The notes: generated from the letters alone by a model not told the origin. Shown: positions 26,335 to 34,343, counted from the first letter of the stretch. The stretch: 64,000 nucleotides of DNA from Pseudomonas frederiksbergensis (GCF_003732665.1 NZ_MOBP01000014.1:142605-206604); one strand, 5' to 3'. A program made the numbers and translations.

Positions 26335-26658
26335 GAGGAACGTTAGTCGCTGGAGCTTTCGCTGTTGATCAAAGCGTTTTCATGATGTTTCTGTCGCGTC
26401 GAAAAGATCAAAAGATCGCAGCCTTCGGCAGCGCCTACATTGACCGCGTGGGAACCCGATCCGCGTAGGAGCTGCCGAAGGCTGCGATCTGTAGAGGAAC
26501 GTTAGTCGTTGGCTTTTTTTTGCTGTTGGCCGAAGCGTTTACATGATGTTTCTGTCGCGTCAGAAGATCAAAAGATCGCAGCCTTCGGCAGCTCCTACAT
26601 TGACCGCGTGCGAACCCGATCCGCGTAGGAGCTGCCGAAGGCTGCGATCTTTTGATCT
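26335..26658. repeat. Tandem duplication of a 159-bp unit containing a REPIN
   Basis: Two diverged direct copies begin at 26335 and 26494 with GAGGAACGTTAGTCG. Each continues through an ATGATGTTTCTGTCGCGTC stretch into an inverted pair of GTAGGAGCTGCCGAAGGCTG REPs (26403-26491 and 26563-26658). The duplication lies upstream of the RAYT gene. It fills most of the 460-bp gap to the PAS-LuxR gene. Confidence 0.9.
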
Positions 26659-26767
26659 TTGACGGGCGCGGCCTCGGGGATGTTTGCCGCACTATCCCAA
26701 CCCCCCGCGGTCGTAATCTTCACAGGGCGGCGCGTGACAGCGCCGCCGCACTTTTTGTGGAGATCCA

Positions 26768-28264
26768 ATGAGCCAGGACGTCCTGACCACCGAAACCAAT
26801 CGTCGTCAGTTGCAGCAGATCATCGCCGGGTTGTCCGACGGGGTGATTTTGCTGGAGCTTGACCAGACCATTCTCTGGGCCAATGACGCCGCGCTGGCGA
26901 TGCACGGTGTCAGCAAACTTGATGAGTTGGGGGCCAATGCCAAGGAGTACGCCAAGCGTTTCGCCTTGCGCTATCGCAACAATCACCCGGTGCCGGCGGG
27001 CAACTACCCGATCAACCGGATTGCCCGGGGCGAGATTTTCAGTGATGTGCTGGTGGAAGTGATGCCGGCCGACGACGAAGAACGCATGCGGGTTCACAGC
27101 GTTCGCAGCATGGAACTGGCTGACGGCGCAGGTAAGGTGGAATCCCTGGTGCTGATCATGAATGACGTCACCGAATGGGCCAGTGCCGAGCAGCGTTTCG
27201 AGAAGACCTTCAACGCCAACCCGGCCCCGGCGGTGATTTGCCGTCTGAGCGATTTGCGTTACATCAAGGTCAACCAGGGTTTTCTGGAAATGACCGGCTA
27301 CGCCCGTGATCAGGTGATCGGTGTCTCGACCTATGAGCTGGACGTGCTCGATGGCGCGGAAAAGAAGGACCTGGCGATCGAGCGCTTGCGCCAGCACGCG
27401 ACGATCCCGCAAATGCAGGCCGAGTTGAAATTGCCCGGTGGCGGCAGCAAGCAAGTGGTGGTGGCCGGGCAACCGCTGGAGCTCAACGAAGAAGACTGCA
27501 TGCTGTTTTCTTTCGTCGACATGGAGCCTCGGCACAAAGTCGAACTCGCCCTGCGCCAAAGCGAGGAACGCTTCGCCAAGGCCTTCCGCCTGACGCCGGT
27601 GCCGACGCTGGTGTGCAGCGCCGAGAATCAACTGGTGCTGGACGCCAACGAAGCCTTCTTTGACACCCTGGCGTACCCCAGCGAAGAAGTGCTGGGCAAG
27701 ACCGTGGCCGAGATCGACTTTATCGACGACAAGGGCACCCGCACACGGCTATTCGCCGCTCTGGAGAAGGCCGGCAGGCTGGATCGCGTGGACGTGCGGG
27801 TGCGCAGGAAGGGCAGTGAGTTGATTGAGTGCGCAGTGTCGGCCGACACCGTGATCATTCAGGACAATCCTTGCTACCTGCTGGTGTTGATGGACATCAC
27901 CGAGCGCAAACGTACCGAGCTGGAACTGGTATCCGCCATCGAAGAGGTGATGAAAGACGCGTCCTGGTTCAGCCGCACCCTGATCGAAAAACTGGCCAAC
28001 GTGAAGAGTGTCAATTCACCGAAGTTGCCCAGTGTGTCGTTCACTGACCTCACGGCCCGGGAGCGCGATGTGCTGGGGCTGATCTGCGAAGGCCTGGCCG
28101 ACAAGGAAATCGCCGCACGCCTGAAACTGGCACCGAACACCGTGCGCAATCATGTTTCCACGGTGTATTCCAAGCTGGATGTACACAGCCGCAGCGAGGC
28201 CATCGTCTGGGCCCGGGAGCGTGGATTGTTCTCCAGCGAATGGCGGCCGAAGGCCCAGCGATGA
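26768..28264 (+). CDS. PAS-domain LuxR-type transcriptional regulator
   Basis: 498 residues, no membrane segment. Three PAS-like units can be followed: about residues 10-135 (LSDGVILLELDQTILWAND), 140-260 (FNANPAPAVICRLSDLRYIK) and 270-395 (FRLTPVPTLVCSAENQLVLD), the last ending in LMDITERKR. A short helical linker leads to a C-terminal LuxR HTH at about 430-490 (LTARERDVLGLICEGLADKE; LAPNTVRNHVSTVYSKL). It probably senses a small ligand or redox state directly; no kinase is adjacent. Targets unknown; a repeat pair just downstream is a candidate site. Confidence 0.85.
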   Translation: MSQDVLTTETNRRQLQQIIAGLSDGVILLELDQTILWANDAALAMHGVSKLDELGANAKEYAKRFALRYRNNHPVPAGNYPINRIARGEIFSDVLVEVMPADDEERMRVHSVRSMELADGAGKVESLVLIMNDVTEWASAEQRFEKTFNANPAPAVICRLSDLRYIKVNQGFLEMTGYARDQVIGVSTYELDVLDGAEKKDLAIERLRQHATIPQMQAELKLPGGGSKQVVVAGQPLELNEEDCMLFSFVDMEPRHKVELALRQSEERFAKAFRLTPVPTLVCSAENQLVLDANEAFFDTLAYPSEEVLGKTVAEIDFIDDKGTRTRLFAALEKAGRLDRVDVRVRRKGSELIECAVSADTVIIQDNPCYLLVLMDITERKRTELELVSAIEEVMKDASWFSRTLIEKLANVKSVNSPKLPSVSFTDLTARERDVLGLICEGLADKEIAARLKLAPNTVRNHVSTVYSKLDVHSRSEAIVWARERGLFSSEWRPKAQR

Positions 28265-28265
28265 G

Positions 28266-28300
28266 GTGCAAATGCACTAGCGCCCGGGGTGCAAATGCAA
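28266..28300. promoter_or_regulatory. Two direct copies of GTGCAAATGCA(C/A)
   Basis: GTGCAAATGCAC (28266-28277, a perfect 5-bp-arm palindrome) and GTGCAAATGCAA (28289-28300) are 23 bp apart, immediately after the LuxR-type stop codon and upstream of the DUF1652 gene. Spacing near two helical turns suggests a regulator site. Confidence 0.4.
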
Positions 28301-28397
28301 GTTCTGGCGCGGGACGACAGTTCTTAATCTGTCAGGGTGCGGTAGGCGTCTGCGGACCGCTACCGCGTCCCCTTCGAAACAGCTAAGGAACAGTCAC

Positions 28398-28451
28398 ATG
28401 GATTACAAACACTTCAACAGCGTGTTCGTTTCTGCAGTGTTGGTCGGGTAA
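28398..28451 (+). CDS. Possible 17-residue leader ORF before DUF1652 gene
   Basis: AAGGA precedes an ATG that opens MDYKHFNSVFVSAVLVG, then TAA. It ends 6 bases before the DUF1652 ATG and is in the same frame. It could be a leader peptide coupled to the next gene, or an N-terminal extension cut by a stop codon. The ribosome site here is better than that of the DUF1652 gene itself. No homologue is recognised. Confidence 0.35.
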   Translation: MDYKHFNSVFVSAVLVG

Positions 28452-28457
28452 ATCGGG

Positions 28458-28706
28458 ATGATTTATTTGACGCAATTGCGTGCTCAACTGGAGCGCAGTT
28501 TTTCGCCGCTGGCCTGTGACTGCACGCTCTCGGGCGACAAATCCTTGACCGTGAAGCTCTATCACCCGGCCTCGGGGCAAGTGGATCTGGTGGTCAGCGG
28601 GTTGAGTGTGGCGAACCTCAGGACCCCGGAAGCGGTGGTGGCGTTGATCGAAGAGCTGCGCTATGAGCTTGAGAGCAACGGCCTGCATCGCCCCGAAATC
28701 TCATAA
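28458..28706 (+). CDS. DUF1652 family protein
   Basis: 82 residues. MIYLTQLRAQLERSFSPLAC at the start, PASGQVDLVVSGLSVANL in the middle and VALIEELRYELES at the end fit the short DUF1652 proteins common in Pseudomonas, whose function is not known to me. No signal peptide. Its own ribosome site is poor, so translation may depend on the short ORF just upstream. Confidence 0.8.
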   Translation: MIYLTQLRAQLERSFSPLACDCTLSGDKSLTVKLYHPASGQVDLVVSGLSVANLRTPEAVVALIEELRYELESNGLHRPEIS

Positions 28707-28720
28707 GCCACACACCTGAC

Positions 28721-28812
28721 CCTGTGGGAGCGGGCTTGCTCGCGAAGGCGCAGTGTCAGTCGACATCGATGTTGACTGTGCTGGCCTCTTCGCGAGCAAG
28801 CCCGCTCCCACA
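28721..28812. repeat. REPIN (GTGGGAGCGGGCTTGCTCGC family)
   Basis: Inverted REP pair 15 bp after the DUF1652 stop. Confidence 0.92.
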
Positions 28813-28997
28813 TTAGATTTGTGTCAGGCCCATCATTTGTGATCGATACAAACCTCCGTTTCAGGGTGTTTACTGGCATTGGCCGGCGGCTGGGCTATAA
28901 GAAATGCGTGGTACTTATTTTTCTGTGACCGGTCCGCGGCTGCGCGGTGTTATTTCGTGTCGCGGAAACACGTCGATTCGCCACCGCAGGTCAGCCT

Positions 28998-29222
28998 ATG
29001 AACAGTCTTGGGAAACGCCGTTTTACGCCACTGTCGCTCGCATTCTGCGCCGTGATTTTAAGTGGTTGTGCCAGCCCGCCGCCTCCGCCCCCCATTACGC
29101 CGCCGCCACCACCGCCTGAACGCACCTGCGAAACCCTGGATAAAACCGATGTGATGGGCGATGCGCGCATGGACGAGCAGGTGACTCGGGTCACCACAAC
29201 CACACGCTGCGTGACTCAATAA
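28998..29222 (+). CDS. Small proline-rich lipoprotein
   Basis: 74 residues. A short signal sequence (RRFTPLSLAFCAVI) ends in the lipobox LSGC, predicting an acylated Cys at about residue 21. It is followed by ASPPPPPPITPPPPPPERTC, a rigid polyproline spacer, then a polar tail with two more cysteines (CETLDKTDVMGDARMDEQ...TTRC) that could form one disulfide. The start ATG 28998 is chosen for signal-peptide length; the frame continues upstream. Function unknown. Confidence 0.7.
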   Translation: MNSLGKRRFTPLSLAFCAVILSGCASPPPPPPITPPPPPPERTCETLDKTDVMGDARMDEQVTRVTTTTRCVTQ

Positions 29223-29241
29223 CCGAGTGGATACCCAATAC

Positions 29242-29368
29242 CCTGTGGCGAGGGAGCTTGCTCCCGCTGGGTCGCGAAGCGGTCCCCGGCAATCTTTCAG
29301 ATCGACCGAGTCGCCTGGATTGACGACTGCTTCGCAGCCGAGCGGGAGCAGGCTCCCTCGCCACAGGT
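29242..29368. repeat. REP inverted repeat (TGTGGCGAGGGAGCTTGCTC family)
   Basis: Arms CTGTGGCGAGGGAGCTTGCT and the complement, around a GCGAAGCGGTCC / GACTGCTTCGC centre. Same family as at 11.2 kb. Confidence 0.9.
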
Positions 29369-29397
29369 TCAGTGCCAGCCTTTGCTGACAGGTATTC

Positions 29398-30513
29398 TCA
29401 TACCTCCTCGATGCTGACCCAGCGTGATTCGTTGGCGGCCAGGCGAGTGGCCGTTGCCAGCCGTTCGACTTCCCAGGCCTGCTCGAAATCCGTCCCGCCT
29501 TGGCCGAGCCCGGCCAGCGCCATCATCAGGTCATGCACTTCCAGCGTCTTGAGTTCGTTGTAACCCAGTTGATGCCCCGGCGCCGGGCTGAACGCCGCAT
29601 AGCCTGGCAGACTCGGCCCCGCCAGCAAGCGCTGGAAACCGTCCTGCCCGGCACGAAACAGGCGCAATTCATTCAAGCGTTCCTGATCGAAGGCGAGGGT
29701 GCCTTTTGTGCCGCTAATCTCGAAGCTCAGGTGATTCTTGTAGCCGTGCTTGAGCCAACTGCTGCTGAACGTGCCCCGGGCGCCGTTGGCAAAGCGCAGC
29801 AGCGCGTGGACCTGATCGTCCACGGCGATGGCGCGTTGTTCCTGGCTGCCGGCGGTGGCGGGGCGTTGCCGGTGCACGGTCTGGGTGTCGGCGCACACCG
29901 CTTCGACATCGCCCACCAGATAACGGGCCATCGCCAGCAAGTGACTGCCCAGGTCCGCCAGGGCGCCACCGGCATGCCCGGCGTCGCAACGCCAGGACCA
30001 CGGCGATGCGGCGTCGGCCATGAAGTCCTCGCTGAACTCACCCTGGAAACTGATCAGGTCACCCAGTTCGCCGTTTTCAATCAGCTCCCGCGCCAGACCG
30101 ATCATCGGGTTGTGTTGATAGTTGTAACCCACCCGCGTCACCACGCCCGCTGCTTTCGCCGCCAGGCGCATGGCGTCGGCCTGTTGCAGATTCACCGCCA
30201 GCGGCTTTTCGCAATACACCGGTTTGCCAGCGGCGAGGGCGGCCATGGCCATGGGGTAGTGCAGGTGATTGGGGGTGGTGATAGCGATCAGATTGACCTT
30301 TGGGTCATCGATCAATTGTTGCCAGTCGCTGTGGGCACTCTCGAAGCCCCAGGATTCCGCACACTGCCGGGCGCGTTGCGGATCGGCATCGGCCAGGGCG
30401 GCGAGCCTGAGTTTCAGGGGCAACTCGAAAACCGCGCTGACATTGCGAAACGCCAAGGCGTGGGCACGGCCCATGAAACCTGTGCCGATGAGTCCGATAC
30501 CGAGTTCGCGCAT
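29398..30513 (-). CDS. Gfo/Idh/MocA family oxidoreductase
   Basis: 371 residues. N-terminal Rossmann motif GLIGTGFMGRAHALAF. The EKP motif is present in GKPVYCEKPLAVN (Lys near residue 96). C-terminal substrate domain has DLGSHLLAMARYLVGDV with the family's Asp/His pair. It should oxidise a cyclic polyol or sugar with NAD(P). Upstream are two GGAA-N6-TTC(C/T) sites resembling IolR operators, which makes an inositol-type substrate plausible but unproven. AAGGA precedes ATG 30513. Confidence 0.83.
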   Translation of the reverse strand: MRELGIGLIGTGFMGRAHALAFRNVSAVFELPLKLRLAALADADPQRARQCAESWGFESAHSDWQQLIDDPKVNLIAITTPNHLHYPMAMAALAAGKPVYCEKPLAVNLQQADAMRLAAKAAGVVTRVGYNYQHNPMIGLARELIENGELGDLISFQGEFSEDFMADAASPWSWRCDAGHAGGALADLGSHLLAMARYLVGDVEAVCADTQTVHRQRPATAGSQEQRAIAVDDQVHALLRFANGARGTFSSSWLKHGYKNHLSFEISGTKGTLAFDQERLNELRLFRAGQDGFQRLLAGPSLPGYAAFSPAPGHQLGYNELKTLEVHDLMMALAGLGQGGTDFEQAWEVERLATATRLAANESRWVSIEEV

Positions 30514-30557
30514 AGCCGGGGTCCTTTTGGGTTTTTGTTTTCAGGAGGGCTATTTAT

Positions 30558-30600
30558 GGAATAAATATTCCTGCATTGCAATATTTGGAATAAATATTCT
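30558..30600 (-). promoter_or_regulatory. Two IolR-like operator sites before the Gfo/Idh gene
   Basis: GGAATAAATATTCC (30558-30571) and GGAATAAATATTCT (30587-30600), 29 bp apart, lie 45-87 bp upstream of the start codon. Each fits GGAA-N6-TTCC, the motif reported for the RpiR-type inositol repressor IolR in rhizobia. Confidence 0.55.
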
Positions 30601-30617
30601 CGCTGCATGATCTCCAC

Positions 30618-30721
30618 CGTAGGAGCTGCCGAAGGCTGCGATCTTTTGATTTGGCGTCCGCAAGACCGCTAAAGATCAAGATCAAGATCAAAAGATCGCA
30701 GCCTTCGGCAGCTCCTACGGT
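30618..30721. repeat. REPIN (GTAGGAGCTGCCGAAGGCTG family)
   Basis: Inverted pair of the RAYT-associated REP, with AAAGATCAAGATCAAGATC between the arms. Confidence 0.92.
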
Positions 30722-30737
30722 GGGATCGTAGCGGGCA

Positions 30738-30764
30738 ATAAAAAGGCAGCTTTGCGGCTGCCTT
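30738..30764 (-). terminator. Rho-independent terminator after the SDR gene
   Basis: Minus-strand hairpin AAGGCAGC-CGCAAA-GCTGCC followed by TTTTTATT, 21-47 bases beyond the SDR stop. Confidence 0.8.
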
Positions 30765-30784
30765 CGAGTCTCCGGCGACACGAA

Positions 30785-31552
30785 TCAGGACAGAAACCCA
30801 CCATCCACATTCAACGAAACACCCGTGGTGTAGCTCGACGCATCACTGGCCAGATACAACACCGCCCCGGCCATCTCACTCGGATCCGCCACGCGCTTCA
30901 ACGGAATCTGCTGCAACGCGGTCTTCAGAATTGCGTCGTTCTTCACCAGTGCCGAAGCAAACTTGGTATCGGTCAGCCCCGGCAATAACGCGTTGCAACG
31001 AATGCCGAATTGCGCGCATTCCTTGGCGAAGACCTTGGTCATGTTGATCACGGCGGCCTTGGTCACCGAGTAGATGCCCTGGAAGATCCCCGGCGAGATG
31101 CCGTTGATCGAGGCGACGTTGATGATGCTGCCGCCGCCGTTGTCGCGCATCAGCTTGCCGGCTTCCACCGACATGAAGAAGTAGCCGCGAATGTTCACGT
31201 CGACGGTTTTCTGGAAGGCGCTGAGGTCGGTGTCCAGCACGTTGCAGAACTGCGGGTTGGTCGCCGCGTTGTTGACCAGGATGTCCAGGCGCCCGAACTG
31301 TTCGCGGATCGCGGCGAAGACTTGGGTGATCTGTTCCATTTCGCCGATGTGGCAGGCGATGGCGGTGGCTTTGCCGCCGGCGGCGATGATCGCGTCGGCC
31401 ACGTGTTGGCAGCCGTCGAGTTTGCGGCTCGAAACGATCACATGGGCACCTTGCTGGGCCAGCAGTTTGGCGATGGCTTCACCGATGCCACGGCTGGCGC
31501 CGGACACGAAAGCGATCTTGCCGTCGAGGTCGAACAACTGAGTCTTGGACAT
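30785..31552 (-). CDS. SDR-family oxidoreductase
   Basis: 255 residues, classical short-chain dehydrogenase. The cofactor motif is VSGASRGIGEAIAKLL (TGxxxGxG type). NNAAT is at about residue 92. Catalytic Ser is in IINVASINGI and Tyr/Lys in GIYSVTKAAV. The ending GVSLNVDGGFLS is typical. It starts 25 bp after the phosphotransferase gene and is cotranscribed with it. Such pairs often accompany acyl-CoA metabolism, but no acyl-CoA dehydrogenase is next to it here. Substrate unknown. Confidence 0.87.
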   Translation of the reverse strand: MSKTQLFDLDGKIAFVSGASRGIGEAIAKLLAQQGAHVIVSSRKLDGCQHVADAIIAAGGKATAIACHIGEMEQITQVFAAIREQFGRLDILVNNAATNPQFCNVLDTDLSAFQKTVDVNIRGYFFMSVEAGKLMRDNGGGSIINVASINGISPGIFQGIYSVTKAAVINMTKVFAKECAQFGIRCNALLPGLTDTKFASALVKNDAILKTALQQIPLKRVADPSEMAGAVLYLASDASSYTTGVSLNVDGGFLS

Positions 31553-31577
31553 GATGTTTCCTTGTTATGGAGCCGAA

Positions 31578-32645
31578 TCAGAGGCTGGATTTCTGGATGA
31601 CCTGCAAGCTCATCTGCTCCAGCAGTTTGTTCATGTGAATGAACTGCGCGAAGCGTTTGTCCTGGGTCTGGCCATGGAAAAAGCGGTAGTAGATCTGCTG
31701 CACGATGCCGGCCAGGCGGAACAGGCCGTAGGTGTAGTAGAAGTCGAAATTGTCGATCTGGATGCCTGAGCGTTCGGCGTAGTAATCGACGAATTCACGG
31801 CGGGTCAGCATGCCCGGCGCGTGGCTCGGCTGGCGGCGCATCAGTTGCACCGGCGCCGGGTCCCCGGCTTCGATCCAGTAGGCGAGGGTGTTGCCCAGGT
31901 CCATCAGCGGGTCGCCGAGGGTGGTCAGTTCCCAGTCGAGCACGCCGATGATTTGCATTGGGTTGTTCGGGTCGAGGATCACGTTGTCGAAGCGGTAGTC
32001 GTTGTGGACGATGCTCGAGGTCGGGTGGTCGGCCGGCATCTTGTCGTTAAGCCAGGCCTTGACCACGTCCCACTGCGGCGCGTCCGGGGTCAGGGCTTTC
32101 TCGTAGCGCTCGCTCCAGCCCTTGATCTGGCGGGCGACGTAGCCTTCGGGTTTGCCCAGATCAGCCAGGCCACAGGCCTTGTAGTCGACCTGGTGCAGTT
32201 CGACGAATTTGTCGATAAAGCTTTTGCACAGGGCTTCGGTCTGCGCCGAATTCAGACCCAGTTCCGGCGGCAGTTCGGAGCGCAGGATGATGCCGTTGAC
32301 CCGCTCCATCACATAGAACTCGGCGCCGATCACCGATTCGTCGGTGCAGTGCACGTAGGCCTTGGGGCAGTAGGGGAAACCGTCCTTGAGCTGGTTGAGG
32401 ATGCGAAACTCGCGGCCCATGTCGTGGGCGGACTTGGCCTTGTGGCCGAACGGCGGGCGGCGCAGGACGAATTCCTGGCCGGGGTATTCGATCAAGTAGG
32501 TCAGGTTCGACGCACCACCGGGAAACTGGCTGATCGCAGGCTCGCCGCTCAGGCCCTGGATATGGGCCTTGAGGTACGGATCGATCAGGCTGGCATCAAG
32601 TTCTTCGCCGGAGCGGATACGGGTGGACTGATCAGTAAGCGCCAT
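31578..32645 (-). CDS. Phosphotransferase-family (APH/ACAD10-like kinase) protein
   Basis: 355 residues, aminoglycoside-phosphotransferase fold. The glycine-rich PGGASNLTYLIEYPGQEFVL lies at the N-terminus. The catalytic Asp is in SSIVHNDYRFDNVILDP, a Brenner-type HxDxxxxN motif, and the metal Asp in VLDWELTTLGDPLMDLG. Close relatives are the kinase domain of ACAD10/11, which phosphorylates 4-hydroxyacyl-CoA in hydroxy-fatty-acid breakdown. That role is inference here. First gene of the pair with the SDR. Confidence 0.82.
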   Translation of the reverse strand: MALTDQSTRIRSGEELDASLIDPYLKAHIQGLSGEPAISQFPGGASNLTYLIEYPGQEFVLRRPPFGHKAKSAHDMGREFRILNQLKDGFPYCPKAYVHCTDESVIGAEFYVMERVNGIILRSELPPELGLNSAQTEALCKSFIDKFVELHQVDYKACGLADLGKPEGYVARQIKGWSERYEKALTPDAPQWDVVKAWLNDKMPADHPTSSIVHNDYRFDNVILDPNNPMQIIGVLDWELTTLGDPLMDLGNTLAYWIEAGDPAPVQLMRRQPSHAPGMLTRREFVDYYAERSGIQIDNFDFYYTYGLFRLAGIVQQIYYRFFHGQTQDKRFAQFIHMNKLLEQMSLQVIQKSSL

Positions 32646-32836
32646 GCTTATCCCTTCTGCTTATTTTGGAGGCCAGACATCATTGGCTAATCTAATGGTG
32701 AGACGGGCGTGCCACAAGCGTGGCCCGGTCTTATAGGTTAGCGTGTTGCAGGATAATCAGCGTTCCGAATGGGCGCGTCGCGGGCGCGGCGGGCTGTGGC
32801 TCAGAGGATGCAACGCTTCCAGGAAGGAGCTTTGAA

Positions 32837-32920
32837 ATGGGCTGTCCGCAAGTCTGTGCCACTGCCACCCTGCAATGCAGCTTCGGCGCGGCCCCCGCCG
32901 TAATCCACACGCGATCAACG
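32837..32920 (+). pseudogene. 5' fragment of a DUF4280 (PAAR-like) gene, broken at a REPIN
   Basis: AAGGAG followed by ATG 32837 opens MGCPQVCATATLQCSFGAAP then AVI, which looks like the N-terminus of the PAAR-like DUF4280 proteins that cap type VI secretion spikes or carry effectors. These are normally well over 100 residues. Here resemblance stops after about 23 codons. Two REPINs follow, and no remainder is found before the dehydrogenase gene. The frame runs on through the REPIN to 33043 as nonsense. The family call is from recall of the N-terminal pattern. Confidence 0.55.
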
Positions 32921-33010
32921 GTGAGAGCGAGCCTGCTCGCGAAGGCGGCGTGTCAGCCGACATTGATGCTGGATGTGCCGGCCTTTTCGCGAGCAAGCTC
33001 GCTCCCACAG
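32921..33010. repeat. REPIN at the break of the PAAR-like gene
   Basis: Inverted pair GTGAGAGCGAGCCTGCTCGC / GCGAGCAAGCTCGCTCCCAC. Its left arm carries one mismatch (GTGAGAG for GTGGGAG). Confidence 0.9.
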
Positions 33011-33055
33011 GGGATTTTGGGTGAATGCAGAAGGCGCGTCTGACGCCGATCAAAC

Positions 33056-33147
33056 GGTGGGAGCGGGCTTGCTCGCGAATGCGGTGTGTCAGTCAACATA
33101 ACCGCTGAATGACACACCGCTTTCGCGAGCAAGCCCGCTCCCACAGG
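33056..33147. repeat. Second REPIN, 45 bp from the first
   Basis: Inverted pair of GTGGGAGCGGGCTTGCTCGC, ending 12 bp before the dehydrogenase stop. Together with 32921-33010 it forms a REPIN cluster. Confidence 0.92.
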
Positions 33148-33158
33148 TTTTGATGGTG

Positions 33159-34124
33159 TCAGCCAATTCGGCTAACCACCGTCGTCGGCAGCACAACCGG
33201 CGTCAGCACCGGCCGGCCGGCGAAGAATGCCACCAGGTTTTTACCCACCAGTTCCACGGTGCCTTGGGTCGCTTCCGGGGACAGGCCGGCGACGTGGGGC
33301 GTCAGGATCACGTTGGTCAAAGTCTTGAGGGCGTCAGGCACTTTGGGTTCGTGGTCGAACACATCCAGCGCCGCGCCGCCGATCCGTCGTTGTTCCAGGG
33401 CGCTGATCAGGTCCGCCGTAACCACCACACTGGCCCGGGCAATGTTCACCAGGAAACCATTAGGCCCCAGCGCATCCAGCACCTGACGGTTGATCAGGTG
33501 TTGAGTACCGACCCCACCCGGCGTGGCGACGATCAGGAAGTCCGACGCCCGGGCCAGTTCGGTGGGGGTCGAGCAGTAGCTGTAGGGCGTGTCGCTGCGG
33601 TGCTGGCGGTTGTGGTAGCTCACGCTCATGTCGAAACCATGGGCCGCCCGCTTGGCAATGGCCATGCCGACCGCCCCCAGCCCGAGAATCCCCAGGCGTT
33701 TACCCGCCAGGGACGGGCGCATGATTTTCGGCCATTCACCACGGCGCACCGCCGCATCGGCCCGGGGAATGTCGCGCACCAGGGACAGAAGAAGCGCCAT
33801 CGCGTGGTCCGCCACCGAAGACGCATTGACTCCGGCGCCATTGGTCACGGTAATGCCCCGGTCGCTGGCGGCCTGCAGATCTACGTGTTCGTACCCGGCG
33901 CCAATCACGCAAATTATTTTCAGGGCGGGCAGGGCGGCGATTTCTTCGGCATACAACCCCAGTGGACCCCGGGTCAACACGGCATCGACGCGTGCGCCAT
34001 GGGTGGCGATGGCCTGGGCTCGCTCGGCGGGCGTTGGTGCGAGGATCAGGTGAAAGCCCTGATGTTCAAGAATCGGCAGGTAGTCATTAATGGTTTCAAC
34101 CAATACCAGAACGGTTGTGGTCAT
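33159..34124 (-). CDS. D-isomer-specific 2-hydroxyacid dehydrogenase
   Basis: 321 residues from ATG 34124 (MTTTVLVLVETINDYLPILE). NAD motif GILGLGAVGMAIAKRA at about residue 150. Catalytic Arg is in VNIARASVVVT, Glu in DVFDHEPKVP and His in LTPHVAGLSPEA. It resembles glyoxylate/hydroxypyruvate reductases of the GhrB type. The substrate is probably glyoxylate, hydroxypyruvate or 2-ketogluconate, not decidable here. It stands alone between REP elements. Confidence 0.86.
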   Translation of the reverse strand: MTTTVLVLVETINDYLPILEHQGFHLILAPTPAERAQAIATHGARVDAVLTRGPLGLYAEEIAALPALKIICVIGAGYEHVDLQAASDRGITVTNGAGVNASSVADHAMALLLSLVRDIPRADAAVRRGEWPKIMRPSLAGKRLGILGLGAVGMAIAKRAAHGFDMSVSYHNRQHRSDTPYSYCSTPTELARASDFLIVATPGGVGTQHLINRQVLDALGPNGFLVNIARASVVVTADLISALEQRRIGGAALDVFDHEPKVPDALKTLTNVILTPHVAGLSPEATQGTVELVGKNLVAFFAGRPVLTPVVLPTTVVSRIG

Positions 34125-34273
34125 GCTGGGCTCCTGTGGGCATCGAAATGTCGGGGGCTCGAAAGTCTTTTCAGATTGCTGATTCCAGAGCGGTTTGGCA
34201 ATTACCAAAGATCATAGGCTATGGGTTGGAGCCCTGTGGGAGGGTGCGCCCCGTTTCCGACGCCGTGCAGGGC

Positions 34274-34343
34274 TCTGTAGGAGCAAAGCTTGCTCGCGAT
34301 GGCGATTACGAGGACGCCATCGCGAGCAAGCTGTGCTTCTACG
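34274..34343. repeat. REPIN overlapping the TetR stop codon
   Basis: CTGTAGGAGCAAAGCTTGCTC pairs with GCGAGCAAGCTGTGCTTCTA around GATGGCGATTACGAGGACGCCATC. The right arm contains the TAG stop (34341-34339) of the TetR gene. Confidence 0.85.

Noticed and set aside
26335..26658. Two spaced direct repeats that could suggest a CRISPR array
   Set aside because: Only two units, each with an internal inverted REP pair and lengths near 159 bp; no regular short repeat-spacer pattern and no cas genes.
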